DNA of 64,000 bases from Bacteroidota bacterium (GTDB lineage Bacteria > Bacteroidota > Bacteroidia > JABDFU01), in NCBI GenBank assembly GCA_013286655.1, contig JABDFG010000001.1, forward strand, positions 42,983 to 106,982, in the 5' to 3' direction. Below are positions 36,436-45,844 of this stretch, in pieces; within the stretch, counting starts at the first letter, position 1; each line of letters opens with the position of its first letter. The position numbers and the translations under genes were made by a program. The notes under the pieces are model-generated. The model made no database searches. It worked only from the letters and a program-made list of their open reading frames with translations, and was not told where the DNA came from.

Positions 36436-37422
36436 ATGTTAGAAGGCAAAGACCTGATAATAGCAACCAAACCATTTGGAAAAGAGAATCGTTTCTTAAG
36501 TTGGTTCCATACCTTTGTTGCATTCTTTCTGCTGACCGGCGTCTTGGTTGCCGCTGCCGTAGCACCCTTTCTTATTATGCGGATAATAGCCAGTATTTTG
36601 GCGGGCTTTGTATTTGTCCGGCTGTTCGTTATCTATCATGACTATCAGCATAAATCAATTCTTCAAAAATCAATCGTTGCCAAGGTCATTATGTATGTAT
36701 ATGGGCTCTATTCCCTGGCCCCTGCCAGCATCTGGAAACGTTCGCATGATTATCACCACAAGCATAATTCCAAATTGTTCAGCGCAAACATTGGATCTTT
36801 TCCGATCATGACCAAACAGAAATTCTTGAATAGCTCAGTGAAAGACCGGCGCGAATACTTAATGAGCCGGCATCCGATAACCATTATGCTCGGATTTTTC
36901 TCCATGTTTCTGATTGGGATGTGCGTCAATTCGTTCCGGAGCAACCCAAGAAAACATTTCGATTCATTAATTGCAATCGTCCTTCATGTTGGAGTAGCTG
37001 CCCTTCTTTTTATTTATTTTGGCTGGCAGGTATGGTTTTTTGTTTGGTTCCTGCCCTTTCTGATTGCTTTTGCCATAGGCGCCTACCTTTTTTATGCACA
37101 ACACAATTTTCCCGGCGTAAAATTCAAAGACAATACGGAATGGGCTTACGAAACAGCCGCTCTTGAATCCTCCAGTTATATGAAAATGAAAGCTTTTATG
37201 CGTTGGTGCACTGCGAACATCGGCTATCACCATGTGCATCATTTAAATTCACGTATCCCTTTTTACCGTTTGCCCGAAGCCATGGCTAAAATACCGGAGT
37301 TACAGCATCCGAAAGTAACTTCTTTTAATATCCGGGATATCATTGCTTGTTTTAAGCTAAAATTGTGGGATCCTGAAATACAACAAATGATCGGCCTGGA
37401 TTCGCTAACCCTCACTACTTAA
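36436..37422 (+). CDS. Membrane fatty acid desaturase
   Basis: A di-iron membrane desaturase of 328 residues. Three His boxes are visible: HDYQHK (about residue 72), HDYHHKHN (about 105) and HHVHH (about 270, in GYHHVHHLNSRIPFYRLPEAM). Hydrophobic helices lie around residues 25-70 and 165-220. The third box and its surroundings fit the omega-6/delta-12-like group of bacterial desaturases that adjust membrane fluidity; regiospecificity is not predictable. Transcribed alone from its own promoter. Confidence 0.9.
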   Translation: MLEGKDLIIATKPFGKENRFLSWFHTFVAFFLLTGVLVAAAVAPFLIMRIIASILAGFVFVRLFVIYHDYQHKSILQKSIVAKVIMYVYGLYSLAPASIWKRSHDYHHKHNSKLFSANIGSFPIMTKQKFLNSSVKDRREYLMSRHPITIMLGFFSMFLIGMCVNSFRSNPRKHFDSLIAIVLHVGVAALLFIYFGWQVWFFVWFLPFLIAFAIGAYLFYAQHNFPGVKFKDNTEWAYETAALESSSYMKMKAFMRWCTANIGYHHVHHLNSRIPFYRLPEAMAKIPELQHPKVTSFNIRDIIACFKLKLWDPEIQQMIGLDSLTLTT

Positions 37423-37448
37423 TGAATACGATCACGGCCTTAAGGGCA

Positions 37449-39257
37449 TCACATCTGTTCGGGAACCTCTATTCCCATTAATTTCATAGCTGATTGGATT
37501 ACCTCCGCCACTTTACCCGAAAGCGCTAAACGGAAATTACGCAGGTGTTCATTTTCTTCTTTTAGAATGGTGATCTCCTGATAAAATTGATTATACTCTT
37601 TCGCCAATTCATAAACATAATTCGCAATAACTCCAGGATTGAGCTCCCGGCCAGCTTCTTTTACCGCTGCAGGGAAATCATAAATCAGTTTAATCAGTTC
37701 CTTTTCTTTTTGTTGGAGTACGAGATCCGGTGCCGGATACCAGGTATTAGTTAATTCCGCATTAACCTTTCGTATAATGGACTTAATCCGTGCATAGGTA
37801 TATTGTATGAATGGACCGGTATTTCCATTAAAATCAATACTCTCCTTAGGGTTAAAAAGCATCTTTTTCTTTGGATCAACTTTGAGAATAAAATACTTAA
37901 GCGCAGCAAGACCAATTGTTCTGTAGAGATCCTGAGCTTCTTTTGGATCAGAATGTACCGTTTTTCCCAACTCTCTGGTCATATCCTCCGCCGTATCTAT
38001 CATTATTTTTATCAGGTCATCCGCATCTACAACAGTTCCTTCCCTGGATTTCATTTTGCCATCCGGCAGTTCGACCATTCCATAAGATAAGTGAAAACAA
38101 TCATTAGCCCAGGTGTAACCCAATTTTCGGAGTATGAGAAACAATATCTTAAAATGATAATCCTGCTCATTACCCACTGTATAGATTACCTTGTTCAATT
38201 CCGGAAATTCCTTAAAACGTTCAACTGCAGTACCCAGGTCCTGCGTAATGTATACAGAGGTCCCGTCAGAGCGCAACAAGACTTTTTCATCCAGCCCATC
38301 TTTGGAAAGATCAATCCGGACAGAACCGTCTTCCTTCTTAAAGAAAACTTGTTTATTCAATCCTTCCTCAACCAGCGCTTTACCTAACAAATAAGTATTC
38401 GACTCATAATACGTTTTATCAAAATGAACCCCCAGCATTTTATATGTTTCCTCAAAACCTTTATAAACCCAATTATTCATGGTTCGCCATAACTCTAGAA
38501 CTTCCTTGTCTCCATCTTCCCATTTGCGAAGCAATTCATTCACTTCCTGCATCAATACCGATCTTTTAACGGCTTCTTCTTTTTCCAAACCCTTATTCAC
38601 CAGCTGTTCAGTTTCCACTTTCAACTGCCGGTCAAACTCCACATAATATTTACCAACCAGGTGATCCCCCTTTTTACAGGCTGGATCTAAGCTTGTTTCC
38701 GGTTTTTCTCCATTTCCCCACTTTTTCCAGGCAAGCATTGATTTGCAAATGTGAATTCCACGATCGTTCACTAGGTTTGCCTTAATTACCTTGTTTCCAT
38801 TGGCTTTTAGAATTTCTGCAATTGAAAAACCCAACAGATTATTACGGATATGCCCCAGGTGAAGTGGTTTATTGGTGTTAGGTGAGGAATATTCAACCAT
38901 AACCGTTGAAGATGAATCCCCAACAGGAGTATAGGCATAAGTAGCATTTTTTGCCATTTCGCCGAAGTAATTGAGCCAATAGGCCGGGGAAACTACCAGG
39001 TTCAAAAAGCCTTTAACCACATTGAAGCTTTCTACTTCCGGGGTATTCGATTCTAAATAAGTTCCTATTTGTCTCGCCGTTTCTTCCGGCGATTTCCCGG
39101 AAAGCTTCATAAAAGGGAAAACTACCAGGGTCAGATCACCTTCAAACTCTTTATTCGTCTTTTGAAAAACAATACTCTTTGTATCAATACGCACTTTATA
39201 AAGCAATTGAATTGCATCAACTACATTATTTGTAAGCAATTCTTCCAGTTTTATCAT
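37449..39257 (-). CDS. argS: Arginyl-tRNA synthetase
   Basis: A class I synthetase charging tRNA-Arg (602 residues). The N-terminal Add-1 domain (about 1-105) is followed by SSPNTNKPLHLGHIRNN with the HIGH-type motif (HLGH), and later KMKSREGTVVDADDL, the KMSKS equivalent. The anticodon-binding helical domain ends in GIEVPEQM. The ATG at 39257 is preferred; an upstream in-frame ATG at 39317 would overlap the arginase gene. Only seven bases separate it from the arginase stop, so the two arginine-using enzymes are co-transcribed. Confidence 0.96.
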   Translation of the reverse strand: MIKLEELLTNNVVDAIQLLYKVRIDTKSIVFQKTNKEFEGDLTLVVFPFMKLSGKSPEETARQIGTYLESNTPEVESFNVVKGFLNLVVSPAYWLNYFGEMAKNATYAYTPVGDSSSTVMVEYSSPNTNKPLHLGHIRNNLLGFSIAEILKANGNKVIKANLVNDRGIHICKSMLAWKKWGNGEKPETSLDPACKKGDHLVGKYYVEFDRQLKVETEQLVNKGLEKEEAVKRSVLMQEVNELLRKWEDGDKEVLELWRTMNNWVYKGFEETYKMLGVHFDKTYYESNTYLLGKALVEEGLNKQVFFKKEDGSVRIDLSKDGLDEKVLLRSDGTSVYITQDLGTAVERFKEFPELNKVIYTVGNEQDYHFKILFLILRKLGYTWANDCFHLSYGMVELPDGKMKSREGTVVDADDLIKIMIDTAEDMTRELGKTVHSDPKEAQDLYRTIGLAALKYFILKVDPKKKMLFNPKESIDFNGNTGPFIQYTYARIKSIIRKVNAELTNTWYPAPDLVLQQKEKELIKLIYDFPAAVKEAGRELNPGVIANYVYELAKEYNQFYQEITILKEENEHLRNFRLALSGKVAEVIQSAMKLMGIEVPEQM

Positions 39258-39264
39258 TTCCGTT

Positions 39265-40218
39265 CTAAAAATCGTTGGTAATTTGATTTGTTGCTTTATA
39301 TAAGATCTCAAATGCATTCTCTGCCATTAGATTCTCCCGATCCAAAGTGGGATTGATTTCAACCATTTCAAAGCAACAGACCTTTTTGCTTCTGAGCAGA
39401 TAATAGATCAGGTTTCCTGCTTCCTTTTCACTTATTCCACTCGGAGCCGGGGTGCCTGTCCCCTTGGAAATGCCAGAATCCATACTGTCCACGTCAAATG
39501 AAACGTAAATCAGGTCACACTGGTCCAGGTAGTTAAGTGACTCAATGGAGGTCCGTTCTACCGCCTTCCGCCTTATTTCAGGAAGGCTAAATGCTCGCAT
39601 TTTATTCCTTCGGATAATCTGGTCTTCCTGGGGTTCCAGGTCACGCAAAGCAATAAAAACAACATCCGAATAGTTCACTTTGGGACAAATACCTCCCAGG
39701 TTTTTAAGTTTATTCCAATAGTCGATCGTTTCTTCGTCCGGTTTATTGACAGCCTGCTCCATATTATCCTCCCCCAAAAGAGCCGCAAGCACCATACCAT
39801 GCATATTACCGGACGGTGTAGTATAGGGTGAATGAAGATCGGCATGCGCATCAATCCAGATGAGTCCGATGCGCTTATGAGGAAAGGCCATTTTGATGCC
39901 GGTTACTGTTCCTGCAGCCGAGCTATGATCCCCTGCCAGTACAATTGGAAAGTTACGATGGTCACTAAAAGCCTTAGAAACTTCTTTTGAAACGCGGTCA
40001 CAAACGGTCAAAACACCTTTTATCCGCTTGGCATAGTCATGAATCACCGGTTCCAGTAACAAGCGATTTTCATTAGGGACTTCTATGGATTTATGCTTTT
40101 TAAAGAACGAACTTCCAAAATCCAGAGCGGCAATTTTAATCGCGTCTATACCCATACTTGCTCCCCTGGTGCCAGCTCCGATTTCAGACTTTACTTCAAT
40201 CAGTTTAACCGTTTTCAT
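39265..40218 (-). CDS. Arginase / agmatinase family ureohydrolase
   Basis: A 317-residue binuclear manganese hydrolase. All metal motifs are present: AGDHSSAAGT (about residue 95), WIDAHADLHSP (about 121) and SFDVDSMDSG (about 229), with EMVEINPTLD near the C-terminus. The motif pattern and the short N-terminal lead fit arginase (arginine to ornithine and urea) better than agmatinase, but both lie in one superfamily. It is divergent from the arginine decarboxylase and upstream of argS. TACTTTTA on the minus strand at 40260-40253 is a possible -7 element. Confidence 0.88.
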   Translation of the reverse strand: MKTVKLIEVKSEIGAGTRGASMGIDAIKIAALDFGSSFFKKHKSIEVPNENRLLLEPVIHDYAKRIKGVLTVCDRVSKEVSKAFSDHRNFPIVLAGDHSSAAGTVTGIKMAFPHKRIGLIWIDAHADLHSPYTTPSGNMHGMVLAALLGEDNMEQAVNKPDEETIDYWNKLKNLGGICPKVNYSDVVFIALRDLEPQEDQIIRRNKMRAFSLPEIRRKAVERTSIESLNYLDQCDLIYVSFDVDSMDSGISKGTGTPAPSGISEKEAGNLIYYLLRSKKVCCFEMVEINPTLDRENLMAENAFEILYKATNQITNDF

Positions 40219-40312
40219 GAAACTAAAAAAATTTAATTTTCTATAAATTCCTTAAAAGTATTTAGTTACTTTGTATATAATTAGTCAATCCAACTCACTT
40301 ACTTAATATCAA

Positions 40313-41707
40313 ATGAAGAACAAGTACAGCGATCTGATCCACCAGACCTTCAACTTTCCGCAGGAAGGTTTTTCCGTTAAAGACAACTTGCTTCATTTTA
40401 ATGAAATACCTATTATGGATATTATCAAACAATATGGTACTCCACTTAAAATAACCTACCTCCCAAAGATCAGCTCACACATACAAAAAGCAAAACGGCT
40501 GTTCAATGTAGCGATGGCCAAATCCGACTATAAAGGTAGCTATACTTACTGTTATTGTACGAAAAGTTCCCATTTTTCTTTCATCCTGGAAGAAGTTCTC
40601 AAAAACGATGTTCACCTGGAAACGTCTTCTGCGTTTGACATTCCCATCGTTCGGGAGGTCTACAAAAAAGGATTGATATCCAAGGATACGTTTATTGTAT
40701 GCAATGGTTATAAGCGCGAAAATTACCAGCAATATATTTCGGAACTCATCAATGAAGACTTCAATGTAATACCAGTACTGGATAATAAAAGCGAAATCGA
40801 TTATTATAAAAAACATGTAAAAAACAAGACTAAACTTGGGATTCGGATTGCAGCGGAGGAGGAACCGTCCTATCAGTTTTACACTTCCCGTCTGGGCATC
40901 CGTTATAAAGAAATCGTTGAATATTACAAAGAGCATATAAAGGGTAATCCTAAGTTTGAACTCAAAATGCTTCATTTTTTTATTAATACCGGTATAAAAG
41001 ACTCTATCTATTATTGGACGGAACTTGCCAAATGCATGAAGGTATATGCCGATCTTAAAAAAATATGTCCTGAGCTTGACTCACTCAATATTGGCGGAGG
41101 CATGCCCATACGGACATCCCTGAACTTTGACTATGACTATGAATACATCATTGAAGAAATTATTTCCCAGATTAAAACTTATTGTAAGCAACACAAAGTA
41201 AAAGAGCCCAATATTTTCACTGAATTCGGCTCATTTACCGTTGGTGAAAGTGGTGCAGCCATTTATTCCGTATTGGATCAAAAGAACCAGAATGATCGTG
41301 AAAAATGGTACATGATCGACAGTTCCTTTATTACGACACTTCCCGACACCTGGGGCATTAATCAGCGTTTTGTACTACTGGCCATCAATCACTGGGACCG
41401 GGAATACCAGCGGGTGAATTTAGGCGGACTGACCTGTGATAGTATGGATTATTATAATACGGAAGCTCATGCAAACCAGGTGTTTTTGCCAAAACTTGAC
41501 AGGGAAACGGAAGAACCTTTATATGTTGGATTTTTTCATACAGGTGCTTACCAGGAATCCTTGAGTGGTTATGGAGGAATACAGCATTGCCTTATCCCCG
41601 CCCCTAAACACGTCATTATTTCAAAAGATGAAAATGGGGAACTATCTACCCGAATGTTTGCCAAAGAACAGAGTTTTAAATCAATGCTTAAAACGCTGGG
41701 GTATTAA
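40313..41707 (+). CDS. speA: Arginine decarboxylase (PLP fold III, short type)
   Basis: Decarboxylates arginine to agmatine for polyamine synthesis. The 464-residue protein lacks the extra domains of E. coli SpeA (658 residues) and matches the short fold-III enzymes common in Bacteroidota. The PLP-binding Lys is in YCYCTKSSHFSF (about residue 84), where related enzymes have YAVKAN; the glycine-rich phosphate loop is LNIGGGMP (about residue 262). The active-site Cys region of the other subunit is GGLTCDSMD (about 370). Divergent from arginase with a 94-base gap; both use the same substrate. Confidence 0.88.
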   Translation: MKNKYSDLIHQTFNFPQEGFSVKDNLLHFNEIPIMDIIKQYGTPLKITYLPKISSHIQKAKRLFNVAMAKSDYKGSYTYCYCTKSSHFSFILEEVLKNDVHLETSSAFDIPIVREVYKKGLISKDTFIVCNGYKRENYQQYISELINEDFNVIPVLDNKSEIDYYKKHVKNKTKLGIRIAAEEEPSYQFYTSRLGIRYKEIVEYYKEHIKGNPKFELKMLHFFINTGIKDSIYYWTELAKCMKVYADLKKICPELDSLNIGGGMPIRTSLNFDYDYEYIIEEIISQIKTYCKQHKVKEPNIFTEFGSFTVGESGAAIYSVLDQKNQNDREKWYMIDSSFITTLPDTWGINQRFVLLAINHWDREYQRVNLGGLTCDSMDYYNTEAHANQVFLPKLDRETEEPLYVGFFHTGAYQESLSGYGGIQHCLIPAPKHVIISKDENGELSTRMFAKEQSFKSMLKTLGY

Positions 41708-41719
41708 GAAGTAAATAAC

Positions 41720-41727
41720 TATTTTTG
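41720..41727 (+). promoter_or_regulatory. Lipoprotein gene -7 element
   Basis: TATTTTTG, a perfect TAnnTTTG match, ends 31 bases before the GTG at 41759 but only seven before the upstream in-frame TTG at 41735, which favours the GTG start. Confidence 0.4.
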
Positions 41728-41758
41728 GAACGTATTGTCTAATTTCAATTTAGGATTT

Positions 41759-42454
41759 GTGTGGATATTTATTGCTAAGCATTTAAAAATCAGCCTGATT
41801 TGTTTAATTTTTATTCCCATTTTATGGGGCTGTAAAGGTGGGACATCGAATGGAAAAGCTATTTCCGAAGGCATTATTGAGTTCGAAGCAGCAGCTGTAG
41901 ACCCCAATAACCCTATGGCAGATCTGGCACCCAGTAAGATGGTGGAAAAATTTAAAGATCACAAAATAGTTTACGAAATGAGTGCCGGAATGGGACTCAT
42001 GAATATGTCGATCGTTTCAGATTACGGCAATAAAACGGTAACCCAGTTAATCAAACTTCTCAATACTAAACGTACCGCCATAACTAACGCTGATGAAATT
42101 CAGAAGGAAATAGCCAATTCAAAAATGAAAATTCAAAAGACAAATGAAACCAAAGTCATTGTCGGATACAAATGCAAAAGAGCTATAATAAGTTATGAAA
42201 ATGACTCACATCCACCATTCGATGTGTATTATACCGATGAAATGGAAGTTGAAAAGCCTAACTGGAGCAATGGGTATAACGAAATCGATGGTGTATTGAT
42301 GGAGTTTCAATTGAAACGTTATGGCCTGGAACTACGTTTCACTGCCCGCAAGGTTACTAAATCAACCATCGAGGACAGTGACTTTGAAACCCCCGGAGAT
42401 TATAAAGTAATTTCCCAAAAAGAGCTCGAAGACCTGTTTGCAGGTATGCAATAA
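41759..42454 (+). CDS. Lipoprotein, DUF4412-like
   Basis: An exported lipoprotein of about 231 residues. The hydrophobic segment KISLICLIFIPILWGC ends in a lipobox (LWGC). The mature part is beta-rich and includes VGYKCKRAIISYENDSHPPFDVYYTDEMEV, a layout like DUF4412 proteins. The start is uncertain: TTG at 41735 gives eight more residues, but the -7 element upstream and an AGGA seven bases before GTG 41759 favour the latter. It follows the arginine decarboxylase closely but with its own promoter. Function unknown. Confidence 0.72.
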   Translation: MWIFIAKHLKISLICLIFIPILWGCKGGTSNGKAISEGIIEFEAAAVDPNNPMADLAPSKMVEKFKDHKIVYEMSAGMGLMNMSIVSDYGNKTVTQLIKLLNTKRTAITNADEIQKEIANSKMKIQKTNETKVIVGYKCKRAIISYENDSHPPFDVYYTDEMEVEKPNWSNGYNEIDGVLMEFQLKRYGLELRFTARKVTKSTIEDSDFETPGDYKVISQKELEDLFAGMQ

Positions 42455-42520
42455 TCTCTTTTCCACAACACTAAGTGTATAAGTTTTTCGTTTATAGTAT
42501 CAGAGCGGACTGCCATTAAA

Positions 42521-42528
42521 TAACTTTG
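42521..42528 (+). promoter_or_regulatory. ftsK promoter -7 element
   Basis: TAACTTTG, a perfect TAnnTTTG match, lies 20 bases before the ftsK ATG. Confidence 0.5.
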
Positions 42529-42548
42529 GTAGCAGTTAATGCAGTCAA

Positions 42549-45137
42549 ATGGCCGAACGTAAGCGAAACGAGCTGAAGAATACTATCAAAGATCCGGATA
42601 CTGAATTGGAAATTGTTGCTCATAAAGAAGAGAAACTGTCCGAAGACGTTCCTTCTGAGTGGTCTGTTTCCTCAACTAAAGAGAAAGTTGAAAAAACACC
42701 AAGGGCTGAAAAAGCACAGAAAACGGAGAAAAAAGAACCTAAAGAAAAGAAAAAAACGAAAACAACCCTTACGGAACGATTTGAGGGTGCCTTTTCCTTT
42801 ATTTATGAAGAACGGTTCCAGAAAATCACAGGATTAACCTTCCTGTTACTAACAGCTTATCTTTTTATTGCCTTTACCTCTTTTCTATTCACCTGGCAAA
42901 CAGACTATGACAAAGTGGTGGGAACCCTCGGAATGCTATTTTCACCGGAGGTTAAGGTAGACAATTGGTTGGGAAAAATAGGGGCTTTAACGGCGCATTT
43001 ATTTATTCACAAATGGTTTGGCTTAGCCTCTTTTGCATTTGTACTTATTGGACTCATAACGGGTGTTCGCATTTTATTCAAAGTTTCCTTATTGCCTCTG
43101 GGGAAAACGTATCGTTTTTCTTTTTTTGCTTTAATCTGGTTGTCGATAAGCCTTGGATATTTTTTCACCAGTAACTATTTCTATTTTGGTGGTGGATTTG
43201 GCTATACCATGAGCAATTGGCTGAATGGCATACTGGGCTTTATCGGAACGGGATTCCTGCTTGGGTTTTCGTTCCTCATGTTTCTGGTATTAGCTTTTAA
43301 TGTAACGTTCGACCTTTTTACAAAAAAGCCATTAACGCAAATGCCGGTATCTGAGTTAGTATCCGATGGTCAAATTATTGAGCCTATTCTGAATGTTCAA
43401 CCTTTGACACAAGATAAAGATCAAGATGAACCGGAAGTAAAACCGGTTAACTCCTTCAAATCGGAAAAAGAAGAAGAAAAAACAGAAGAGGAAGCGAACA
43501 AGACTGAACTAATCAAAACATCAGAAACGGGAGATGTCCCATTTACGATTATAGAAAAAGCAGAAGAGCCGGGCGAAGAAAGCCCCCCATCTGAATCTCT
43601 GCCTTTTGGGGAATATGACCCTACGCTCGACTTGTCCAGTTATCAAATGCCTCATCTGGATCTTTTGGAACAATATTCCATCAGCAAAGAAAGCAGTGTG
43701 AATGCAGAAGAACTGAATGCCAACAAAGACCGGATTGTCAGCACACTGAATAATTATGGCATACAAATAGATAAAATAAAAGCGACGATCGGCCCCACGG
43801 TTACGCTCTACGAAATTATTCCTGCAGCAGGTGTACGGATATCAAAAATCAAGAACCTGGAAGATGATATTGCGCTGAGCCTTTCCGCACTCGGTATACG
43901 GATCATCGCACCTATACCCGGTAAAGGAACCATTGGGATAGAAGTCCCGAATCTCAGCCCTGAAATGGTGGCGATGAGAACAATTCTCGCTTCGGAAAAA
44001 TTTCAGAACTCCACCATGGAACTGCCGATTGCACTGGGCAAAACGATCTCCAACGAAACCTTTATTGCCGATTTAGCTAAAATGCCCCATCTCCTGATGG
44101 CTGGAGCGACCGGACAAGGCAAATCGGTTGGACTAAATGCCATCCTTGTTTCCCTGCTTTATAAAAAACATCCTTCCCAAATAAAATTTGTGTTGGTTGA
44201 TCCGAAAAAAGTTGAACTTACCCTTTTCAACAAAATTGAGCGCCATTTCCTGGCGAAACTTCCGGATACAGAGGAAGCTATTATCACAGATACGAAGAAG
44301 GTTATTCATACGCTTAACTCACTGTGCATTGAAATGGATCAACGGTATGACCTGTTGAAGGATGCACAGGTGCGCAACTTGAAGGAATATAATGTCAAAT
44401 TCATTTCGCGCAAGTTGAATCCCAATAACGGACACAAATTTTTACCGTATATTATATTAGTTGTCGATGAATTTGCGGATCTAATTATGACCGCAGGAAA
44501 AGAAGTGGAGACCCCCATTGCGAGGCTGGCACAACTTGCCCGGGCTATTGGAATTCACCTGATTATTGCAACACAACGTCCGTCCGTCAATATCATAACC
44601 GGTACAATAAAAGCGAACTTTCCTGCACGCATTGCGTTCCGGGTAACCTCCAAAATTGATTCCCGTACAATTCTTGATTCAGGGGGCGCTGAACAATTAA
44701 TCGGGCGGGGCGACATGCTGCTATCTACCGGAAATGATCTGATCCGGATACAATGTGCATTTGTTGATACACCTGAGGTAGAAAAGATTACGGAATTCAT
44801 TGGTTCGCAGCGCAGCTATCCCGAAGCATTTAAATTGCCGGAATACATCGATGAAAATGCCGAATCGGGTTCAACTGAACTTGATCCATCCGAACGGGAC
44901 TCCTTCTTCGCAGATGCCGCACGCATTATTGTTCAGCATCAGCAAGGTTCAGCCTCTTTGCTGCAAAGGCGTCTGAAACTAGGTTATAACCGGGCCGGCC
45001 GCATCGTTGACCAATTGGAGGCTGCAGGCATTATCGGCCCCTTCGAAGGAAGCAAAGCCAGAGAAGTTCTTGTCAAGGACTTGATGAGTCTGGAACAGTT
45101 ATTGAACAATACGTCCAAAAACACAACACAACTATGA
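42549..45137 (+). CDS. ftsK: DNA translocase FtsK
   Basis: A membrane-anchored motor that pumps DNA through the closing septum and supports dimer resolution. Residues 1-80 are a charged Lys/Glu tail, then about four transmembrane helices (95-255), then an acidic linker (about 260-355). The motor domain has Walker A GATGQGKSVGLNAIL (about residue 518) and Walker B IILVVDEFADLI. The C-terminal gamma winged helix (about 790-850) contains RRLKLGYNRAGRIVDQLEAAGI. Length 862 fits the family. The stop overlaps lolA (ATGA). Confidence 0.96.
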   Translation: MAERKRNELKNTIKDPDTELEIVAHKEEKLSEDVPSEWSVSSTKEKVEKTPRAEKAQKTEKKEPKEKKKTKTTLTERFEGAFSFIYEERFQKITGLTFLLLTAYLFIAFTSFLFTWQTDYDKVVGTLGMLFSPEVKVDNWLGKIGALTAHLFIHKWFGLASFAFVLIGLITGVRILFKVSLLPLGKTYRFSFFALIWLSISLGYFFTSNYFYFGGGFGYTMSNWLNGILGFIGTGFLLGFSFLMFLVLAFNVTFDLFTKKPLTQMPVSELVSDGQIIEPILNVQPLTQDKDQDEPEVKPVNSFKSEKEEEKTEEEANKTELIKTSETGDVPFTIIEKAEEPGEESPPSESLPFGEYDPTLDLSSYQMPHLDLLEQYSISKESSVNAEELNANKDRIVSTLNNYGIQIDKIKATIGPTVTLYEIIPAAGVRISKIKNLEDDIALSLSALGIRIIAPIPGKGTIGIEVPNLSPEMVAMRTILASEKFQNSTMELPIALGKTISNETFIADLAKMPHLLMAGATGQGKSVGLNAILVSLLYKKHPSQIKFVLVDPKKVELTLFNKIERHFLAKLPDTEEAIITDTKKVIHTLNSLCIEMDQRYDLLKDAQVRNLKEYNVKFISRKLNPNNGHKFLPYIILVVDEFADLIMTAGKEVETPIARLAQLARAIGIHLIIATQRPSVNIITGTIKANFPARIAFRVTSKIDSRTILDSGGAEQLIGRGDMLLSTGNDLIRIQCAFVDTPEVEKITEFIGSQRSYPEAFKLPEYIDENAESGSTELDPSERDSFFADAARIIVQHQQGSASLLQRRLKLGYNRAGRIVDQLEAAGIIGPFEGSKAREVLVKDLMSLEQLLNNTSKNTTQL

Positions 45138-45790
45138 ACCGGCTACTTACGTTACTATTTGCTTTGCTAACGGCCCTTTCCTCTTTTTGTCAGACGAATG
45201 ACACTCAGGACCCTAAAGCAAAAGCCATACTGGACGAACTAAGTTCCAAAACCAAAGCCTACACCTCCATCAAAGCCGAGTTTACGGTCGCCGTACAAGG
45301 AAAGGATAAAACCAAGAAACCGGATATACAAAAAGGAGCACTGCAGCTAAAAGGAAATAAATACAAATTGGAAATAAAAGGCCAGGAAATCACTTCAGAT
45401 GGGAAAACTTCCTGGACATTTTTAAAAGACAATAACGAAGTGCAGGTGAATGATGCTGATCAGAATATGAGTGACGGCTTAAGTCCAACCACTCTTTTTA
45501 CAATCTATGAAAAGGGCTATAAGTTCCGTTTCGAAAGTGAAACAGCCAGTTCTCAATCCATTAATCTTTACCCACTGAATCCGGACAAAAAGAAATTCCA
45601 TACGCTTCTGTTGACAATTGACAAAGCAAAAAAACAAATTATTTCCTGTGCGGCATTAATGAAAGACGGAAGTCGAATCGATTATACCCTGACTTCTTTT
45701 ATAACAAACAGCCCTATGCCCGAAGGCATGTTTAATTTTGATCCCAAAGCACATCCCGGAGTCGAGGTTATTGATTTAAGAGACCATTAG
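45134..45790 (+). CDS. lolA: Outer-membrane lipoprotein carrier LolA
   Basis: A periplasmic chaperone that carries lipoproteins from the LolCDE transporter to the outer membrane. Signal peptide MNRLLTLLFALLTALSSFCQ, then a LolA half-barrel: LDELSSKTKAYTSIKAEFTV, KGALQLKGNKYKLEIKGQEITSDGKTSWTFLKDNNEVQV. Length 218 fits. It overlaps ftsK by four bases; ftsK-lolA is a recurring pair across bacteria. Confidence 0.9.
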   Translation: MNRLLTLLFALLTALSSFCQTNDTQDPKAKAILDELSSKTKAYTSIKAEFTVAVQGKDKTKKPDIQKGALQLKGNKYKLEIKGQEITSDGKTSWTFLKDNNEVQVNDADQNMSDGLSPTTLFTIYEKGYKFRFESETASSQSINLYPLNPDKKKFHTLLLTIDKAKKQIISCAALMKDGSRIDYTLTSFITNSPMPEGMFNFDPKAHPGVEVIDLRDH

Positions 45791-45844
45791 CAGCAATGAG
45801 TGTTTTTTTTGTAGTTTAGTAGCTGAAAAGTAAACTTTAGCGTA

